Source: JAICMB01 sp963802915
GTDB taxonomy: Bacteria; Acidobacteriota; Terriglobia; Bryobacterales; Bryobacteraceae
NCBI GenBank assembly: GCA_963802915.1
Contig: CAWDKQ010000013.1
Coordinates: forward strand, 372,001-436,000
DNA length: 64,000 nucleotides
Direction: 5' to 3'
Every line of letters begins with the position of its first letter. Within the stretch, counting starts at the first letter, position 1. Both the position numbers and the translations under genes were made by a program. Under the pieces are notes generated by a model. It searched no databases, was not told where the DNA came from, and worked only from the letters and a program-made list of their open reading frames with translations. Shown piece by piece: positions 60,281 through 64,000 of the stretch.

Positions 60281-60471
60281 ACAAATCGGAATTCCCGAAA
60301 GGGTGGGATGAAAGCAAGGTTCGCCGAGTGCTTGCCCACTACGAAGGACAATCGGACGATGATGCAGTGGAGGAGGACGAGGCCGCAGTTCAACCGCCAG
60401 AAACAATCATGGCTATCCCACACGAGCTGGTTTCGAGTGTCCGAGAGTTGATCGCCAAGCACCGCCAATAG
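60277..60471 (+). CDS. Small protein, putative antitoxin of the DUF4258-like pair
   Basis: This 64-residue acidic protein reads KSEFPKGWDESKVRRVLAHY, EGQSDDDAVEEDEAA and IPHELVSSVRELIAKHRQ. The FP.GWDE.kVrrVL.HYE.Q....A..EDEA pattern is one I associate with short antitoxins paired to such small basic proteins. It overlaps the upstream gene by four bases (ATGA). The frame is intact, while its partner is broken. The assignment rests on size, charge and arrangement. Confidence 0.6.
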   Translation: MNKSEFPKGWDESKVRRVLAHYEGQSDDDAVEEDEAAVQPPETIMAIPHELVSSVRELIAKHRQ

Positions 60472-60865
60472 TGACCCTGCCGATCAGTGACAAGAATTAG
60501 AAGACTTTAATCTTCCTCCTATCTCCAACCAATAGCTATCATTATCTCCCGCCGGTCCCTCGCACCGGTCCACAAATACTTGCCCTCGCGCCGTATATTT
60601 GAATCAAACGCAGCCCAGCCAGCCGAACCACCAAACCAACCAACGACAACGCATGACACGAACTGCGGAGGCAGGCACCCCATTCCATCCTCCGCGGGAT
60701 CGATCTGAAATCAATAACCAAAAAGGAGTCAACAACATATCCCGGTGTACCCACTCTCTTCTCATTCAGTAAACCCCGCGCCGCCGGGTCGCAGAATGTT
60801 CTCGCGAAAAAGAATTTCCGGAACGCGCGGTAGGATACCGTATAGTTTCTGGAGAAACTGAATCA
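60472..60865. other. Intergenic stretch upstream of the MFS transporter
   Basis: No convincing gene on either strand. The part at 60600-60660 is unusually rich in CAACC/AACCA triplets. The last 50 bases before the transporter contain TAGGATACC and TATAGTTTC, possibly promoter elements, and GGAGAAACTGAATC as the ribosome-binding region. Confidence 0.35.
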
Positions 60866-62074
60866 ATGCAGCGTCGCTGGCTGATCGTGTGGTGTCTGTT
60901 TTTCTCGACAGTCATCAACTACGTCAACCGCCAGACCCTGTCCGTTCTTGCTCCGGTGATCACGAAGGAATTTGCGCTGACCCACACGCAGCTGTCGCAA
61001 ATCTTCGGAGCGTTCCAGATTTCCTATGCCGCAACCTGGCTTCTTGGCGGCGTCTTTCTCGACTTAGTAGGAACGCGGATCGGGTTATCCATCGCCGTAA
61101 TCTGGTGGTCGCTCGTAAGCCTGGCAACCGGGTTCGTGCGCTCGGCATCCATGTTGGGTTCGCTGCGATTCCTGCTCGGGATCGGCGAAGGTTTGAACTG
61201 GCCCGGAGCAAGCAAGGCCGTAGCTGAGTTCTTCCCGCCGCACGAGAGAAGCGTCGCGGTAGCCATTTTCGACAGCGGATCGAGCGTCGGAGGAGCCATC
61301 GCCGCACTGGCAATTCCGTTCATCGCGATCCAATTTGGTTGGCGATCGGCATTCGCATTCTCCGGCATTCTCGGCTTTTTCTGGCTCGCGCTATGGCTCG
61401 TCGTCTACCGGCGCCGGCCAACTGCGGCGAACGCTCCGAAGGCGGCGCGACCCGATTGGGCAAGCTGGCCGCGCATGCTACGGCGTCGCGAAACATGGGC
61501 GATCGTTGCCGGCCGTTCCCTCACTGATCCCATCTGGTGGTTTTATGTGTTCTGGCTGCCGCAGTATTTGAGCGATGCGCGCGGCTTCAGTCTCAAACAG
61601 ATCGCAGCCTTTGCGTGGATCCCATTCGTGGCCGCCGACGCAGGTAATTTCGCCGGCGGATTCGCCTCGAGTATCCTGATCAAACACGGGATGCCGGTCC
61701 TTCGCGCGCGAAAAATCGTTTGCGTCGCAAGTGCTGTTCCTATGCTGGCGGGCATTCCAGCTGCGTTGGTGACCAGTTCCTTTTGGTCCGTCGCGCTGAT
61801 CTGCGTCGCACTGTTTGGCTACGCCAGTTGGTCGACCATGGGCCTCACGTTACCATCCGACTTGTTCCAACCGGAAATTGTGGCATCCGTGACTGGATTG
61901 AGCGGCTTCTTCGCGGGTCTGGCAGGAACCGGTTTCACGCTGCTGATCGGATGGCTAGTGGATCATTTCTCGTATCATCCGGCGTTTGCAATCGCGGCAC
62001 TCGCACCGCTCCTCGCGACCGCGTGCGTGGTGTTCTTAATTCCTTCTTCCGCGAAGGTGGCGGCCGCCGCATGA
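60866..62074 (+). CDS. MFS transporter, anion:cation symporter (hexuronate ExuT-like) family
   Basis: This 402-residue protein has twelve predicted membrane helices. It begins RRWLIVWCLFFSTVINYVNR with the characteristic NYVNRQTLSVLAP, then FQISYAATWLLGGVFLDLVG, LRFLLGIGEGLNWPGASKAV and FFPPHERSVAVAIFDSGSSV, all hallmarks of the ACS family that imports hexuronates or galactonate. The second half is also typical (PIWWFYVFWLPQYLSDARGF). Its stop overlaps the start of a hydrolase gene (ATGA), so the pair probably serves uptake and breakdown of a sugar acid or its ester. Confidence 0.9.
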   Translation: MQRRWLIVWCLFFSTVINYVNRQTLSVLAPVITKEFALTHTQLSQIFGAFQISYAATWLLGGVFLDLVGTRIGLSIAVIWWSLVSLATGFVRSASMLGSLRFLLGIGEGLNWPGASKAVAEFFPPHERSVAVAIFDSGSSVGGAIAALAIPFIAIQFGWRSAFAFSGILGFFWLALWLVVYRRRPTAANAPKAARPDWASWPRMLRRRETWAIVAGRSLTDPIWWFYVFWLPQYLSDARGFSLKQIAAFAWIPFVAADAGNFAGGFASSILIKHGMPVLRARKIVCVASAVPMLAGIPAALVTSSFWSVALICVALFGYASWSTMGLTLPSDLFQPEIVASVTGLSGFFAGLAGTGFTLLIGWLVDHFSYHPAFAIAALAPLLATACVVFLIPSSAKVAAAA

Positions 62075-64000
62075 CGCGCCGCGAAATGATGTTCCTGACA
62101 GCGGCCGGCTTGCGCGCCGCGGAGCTGCCGGGCTTTTATTACCGCGATTACTCGCGCTGTCTTCCGAATTACCTCAGTTCACTCGCTCGCGCAGCTTATG
62201 AAAAACGCAATCGCGCACTTGCAGCGCTCACCACGCCCGACGCGATCCACAAACGCCAGCGCTGGGCGACGGACACGCTTTGGAGTTTGATCGGCGGTCA
62301 ACCGGAACGAACGCCGTTGAACGCACGCGTCACCGGGACCCTCGAACGCGAAGGCTATCGTCTGGACAAAGTCGTTTACGAGAGCCGCCCTGGAGTCTTC
62401 GTCACGGCCAATTTGTATATCCCGACCACGGGCAAGCCGCCCTATCCCGGCGTGCTTTTTCAAATGGGACATTCTCTGCTCGGCAAGGGATACGCCAGCT
62501 ATCAAAAGTGCTGCCAGGGTTTGGCGCGCCTGGGATACGTCGTTCTCGCATTCGATCCGATGGGACAGGGCGAGCGTATCTTTTATCCGGATCCGAGCGG
62601 GCACAACACACAGCGTGCTTCGGCCGATGACGAGCACTCGCATCCCGGCAAACAGATGCTCCTTCTCGGCGCGACCGCCAGCCAGTTCCAGCTCTGGGAC
62701 GCAGTGCGCAGCCTCGACTATCTGGCTGCGCACCCGATGGTGGACCCGCGGCGTCTGGCCTCAACCGGACAGTCCGGTGGCGGCACACTCACTATGCTGC
62801 TCGCCGCTGTGGATTCGAGGCTTGCGGCCGCCGCAGTCTCCTCCGGAAACACGGAAAACGTCGCGTGCGCAAACTTCAACCCGCCCGGCTCCACGGACGA
62901 TGCCGAGCAGGATCTCATCCACTCCGGCTCCGTGGGATTCGATCGCTGGGATCTCCTCTATCCTCTCGCCCCCAAGCCGATCCTCATATTAGTCAGCGCG
63001 CATGATTTCTACGGAACGTACTCGCCACGCTATCTTTCGAATGGGCGCGAAGAGTTCGAAAAGCTCGCGAAGGTTTACGCTACGCTCGGTCATCGCGATC
63101 GTCTCGAATGGCAGGATACGCCGCTCCCGCACGGGCTCACCTATTCGCTTCGGATCGATACCTACAACTGGTTTGAACGCTGGCTCAAAAATTCTTCGAA
63201 GCCAATCGACAGCGAGCCCGAAGTTGCGCCTGAACCCGCGGAAGCGCTCTGGACCGGACCGGCCGGCAACGTAATTCGCGACTACAACAGTCGCACGCCA
63301 TTCGGCTTGGTCCAGGATCAAGTCCGAAAAACCACGCCGCGCGGCGCAGCAGTGGATTTCTTTCATCCTGCTCCAGACCTTCGCTTCTCTAAATTGACGC
63401 AGACCCTGACGGAAGGCGCACACATCGAAGCAGTGGAAGCTCGCTCCGCGCCGGAAGTTTGGATTCCTGCATGGATCGTCGCTCCTCTCAAAGTCGATCC
63501 AAGCCGTCCGATTCTTCTACTTCTCGACGATCGAGGACGAAATTCCGGAATCGGCGAAGACGGCCTCTATCAGCGCCTCGGTCGATCTGGCTCGCTGGTC
63601 TGTGCCGCCGATCTGCGTGGCATCGGAGACATGCGCCCGGAGGTGGGCCGCGGCAATCCCGGCTACACCATCGAACACGATTCCGAAGAGGATTTCGCTT
63701 GGGGCTCGCTGATACTCGGCGAGAGTCTCTTAAGGCAACGCGTGGAAGACATCCTGGCTCTTATACAGGCATTGAGGAACGATCCGCGCGCAGCCAAACG
63801 GCGCATCGTGATCGGTGCCAGAGGCAGACTGACCGTCCCGGCCCTCTTCGCGTTTGCAGCCGCGCCATCGGTCGATTTGCTCTACCTCGCAGGCGGTCTC
63901 GTCTCATACAAGAATCTGCTCGAAACAGAAGAATATCGCCAGCCCCTGTCGATCTTCGAATGGAACATTTTCCGCAAAACGGATCTTCCCCAACTGGCGG
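62071..64000 (+). CDS. Alpha/beta hydrolase (acetyl-xylan-esterase-like), runs off right edge
   Basis: The frame is open from ATG 62071 to the window end, about 643 codons without a stop. The N-terminus (TRREMMFLTAAGLRAAELPG) may be an export signal. The core shows VFVTANLYIPTTGKPPYPGV, YVVLAFDPMGQGER, the nucleophile elbow TGQSGGGTLTMLLAAVDSRL, LILVSAHDFYGTYSPRYL and the candidate histidine TPLPHGLTYSLR. The second half repeats a hydrolase-like pattern without a clear elbow. It resembles secreted esterases acting on carbohydrate esters. The translational overlap with a hexuronate-type transporter gene supports a sugar-linked role. Confidence 0.8.
   Translation, partial: MTRREMMFLTAAGLRAAELPGFYYRDYSRCLPNYLSSLARAAYEKRNRALAALTTPDAIHKRQRWATDTLWSLIGGQPERTPLNARVTGTLEREGYRLDKVVYESRPGVFVTANLYIPTTGKPPYPGVLFQMGHSLLGKGYASYQKCCQGLARLGYVVLAFDPMGQGERIFYPDPSGHNTQRASADDEHSHPGKQMLLLGATASQFQLWDAVRSLDYLAAHPMVDPRRLASTGQSGGGTLTMLLAAVDSRLAAAAVSSGNTENVACANFNPPGSTDDAEQDLIHSGSVGFDRWDLLYPLAPKPILILVSAHDFYGTYSPRYLSNGREEFEKLAKVYATLGHRDRLEWQDTPLPHGLTYSLRIDTYNWFERWLKNSSKPIDSEPEVAPEPAEALWTGPAGNVIRDYNSRTPFGLVQDQVRKTTPRGAAVDFFHPAPDLRFSKLTQTLTEGAHIEAVEARSAPEVWIPAWIVAPLKVDPSRPILLLLDDRGRNSGIGEDGLYQRLGRSGSLVCAADLRGIGDMRPEVGRGNPGYTIEHDSEEDFAWGSLILGESLLRQRVEDILALIQALRNDPRAAKRRIVIGARGRLTVPALFAFAAAPSVDLLYLAGGLVSYKNLLETEEYRQPLSIFEWNIFRKTDLPQLA

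Noticed and set aside
57612..60480. Insertion sequence or prophage remnant
   Set aside because: No transposase, integrase, terminal repeats or phage structural gene was visible; only toxin-antitoxin genes and a permease fragment.
1..64000. CRISPR array or tandem repeat array
   Set aside because: No regularly spaced direct repeats were noticed; the only repeats are Asp-box and TPR motifs inside proteins.

Overview
The window is GC-rich, densely coded bacterial DNA. It most resembles Acidobacteriota of the Solibacter/Bryobacter type. This is inferred from gene content: a sigma factor of the TIGR02999/Sigma70_ECF kind translationally joined to a Ser/Thr kinase, a secreted S53 (sedolisin) protease, a secreted VPS10/BNR-repeat protein, an AttH-type ABC cluster and many glycoside hydrolases. 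No rRNA, tRNA, CRISPR array, transposase or integrase was seen.

Layout. 1-2.7 kb: kinase (cut by the edge), ECF sigma factor, hicBA, and a sugar-phosphate transferase that starts exopolysaccharide synthesis. 2.8-8.1 kb: an isc operon (iscR-iscS-iscU-iscA-hscB-hscA-iscX) without the usual ferredoxin gene; hscB carries an N-terminal zinc ribbon like animal HSC20 and is frameshifted. 8.1-12.4 kb: amidohydrolase, motAB, HDOD protein. 12.5-21.6 kb (minus strand): 2-oxoacid:ferredoxin oxidoreductase (korAB), a PFOR-like protein with a ferredoxin tail, an FAD/Fe-S NAD(P) oxidoreductase and a three-subunit proton-translocating transhydrogenase. Together these look like a route from 2-oxoacids through ferredoxin to NAD(P)H and the proton gradient. 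21.7-30.5 kb: vapBC, GH27 alpha-galactosidase, an unusual decarboxylase-TPR-ATP-grasp fusion, rhamnose mutarotase and a sugar isomerase. 29.4-33.7 kb: an AttEFGH-like ABC cluster. 33.7-37.7 kb: LCM methyltransferase and VPS10/BNR protein.

37.7-50.2 kb is the most interesting region. Two divergent operons flank a LacI-type regulator and a perfect LacI-type operator. They encode a complete corrinoid methyl-transfer system: MtaB-like methyltransferase, two corrinoid proteins, two MtaA/UroD-family proteins, homocysteine methyltransferase, DUF1638 protein and the RACo-type reductive activator. In the same operons are a sodium/solute symporter, a galactokinase-family kinase with an altered sugar-binding motif, and a PhyH dioxygenase. 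A GH29 fucosidase and a GH38 mannosidase follow. I infer a system that imports and demethylates an O-methylated sugar or similar methoxylated compound; this is a hypothesis.

55-64 kb: S53 protease, a small island of toxin-antitoxin loci and a decayed permease, then an MFS transporter and an alpha/beta hydrolase that runs off the right edge.

Sequence integrity. Nine otherwise well-conserved reading-frame breaks (hscB, the NAD(P) oxidoreductase, korA twice, vapC, the ABC permease three times, the symporter) are all repaired by skipping one base. Two further breaks, both near the degraded island, lack one base. One toxin has an in-frame TAG. Split genes are listed by fragment. Whether these are sequencing errors or real mutations cannot be told from one sequence.
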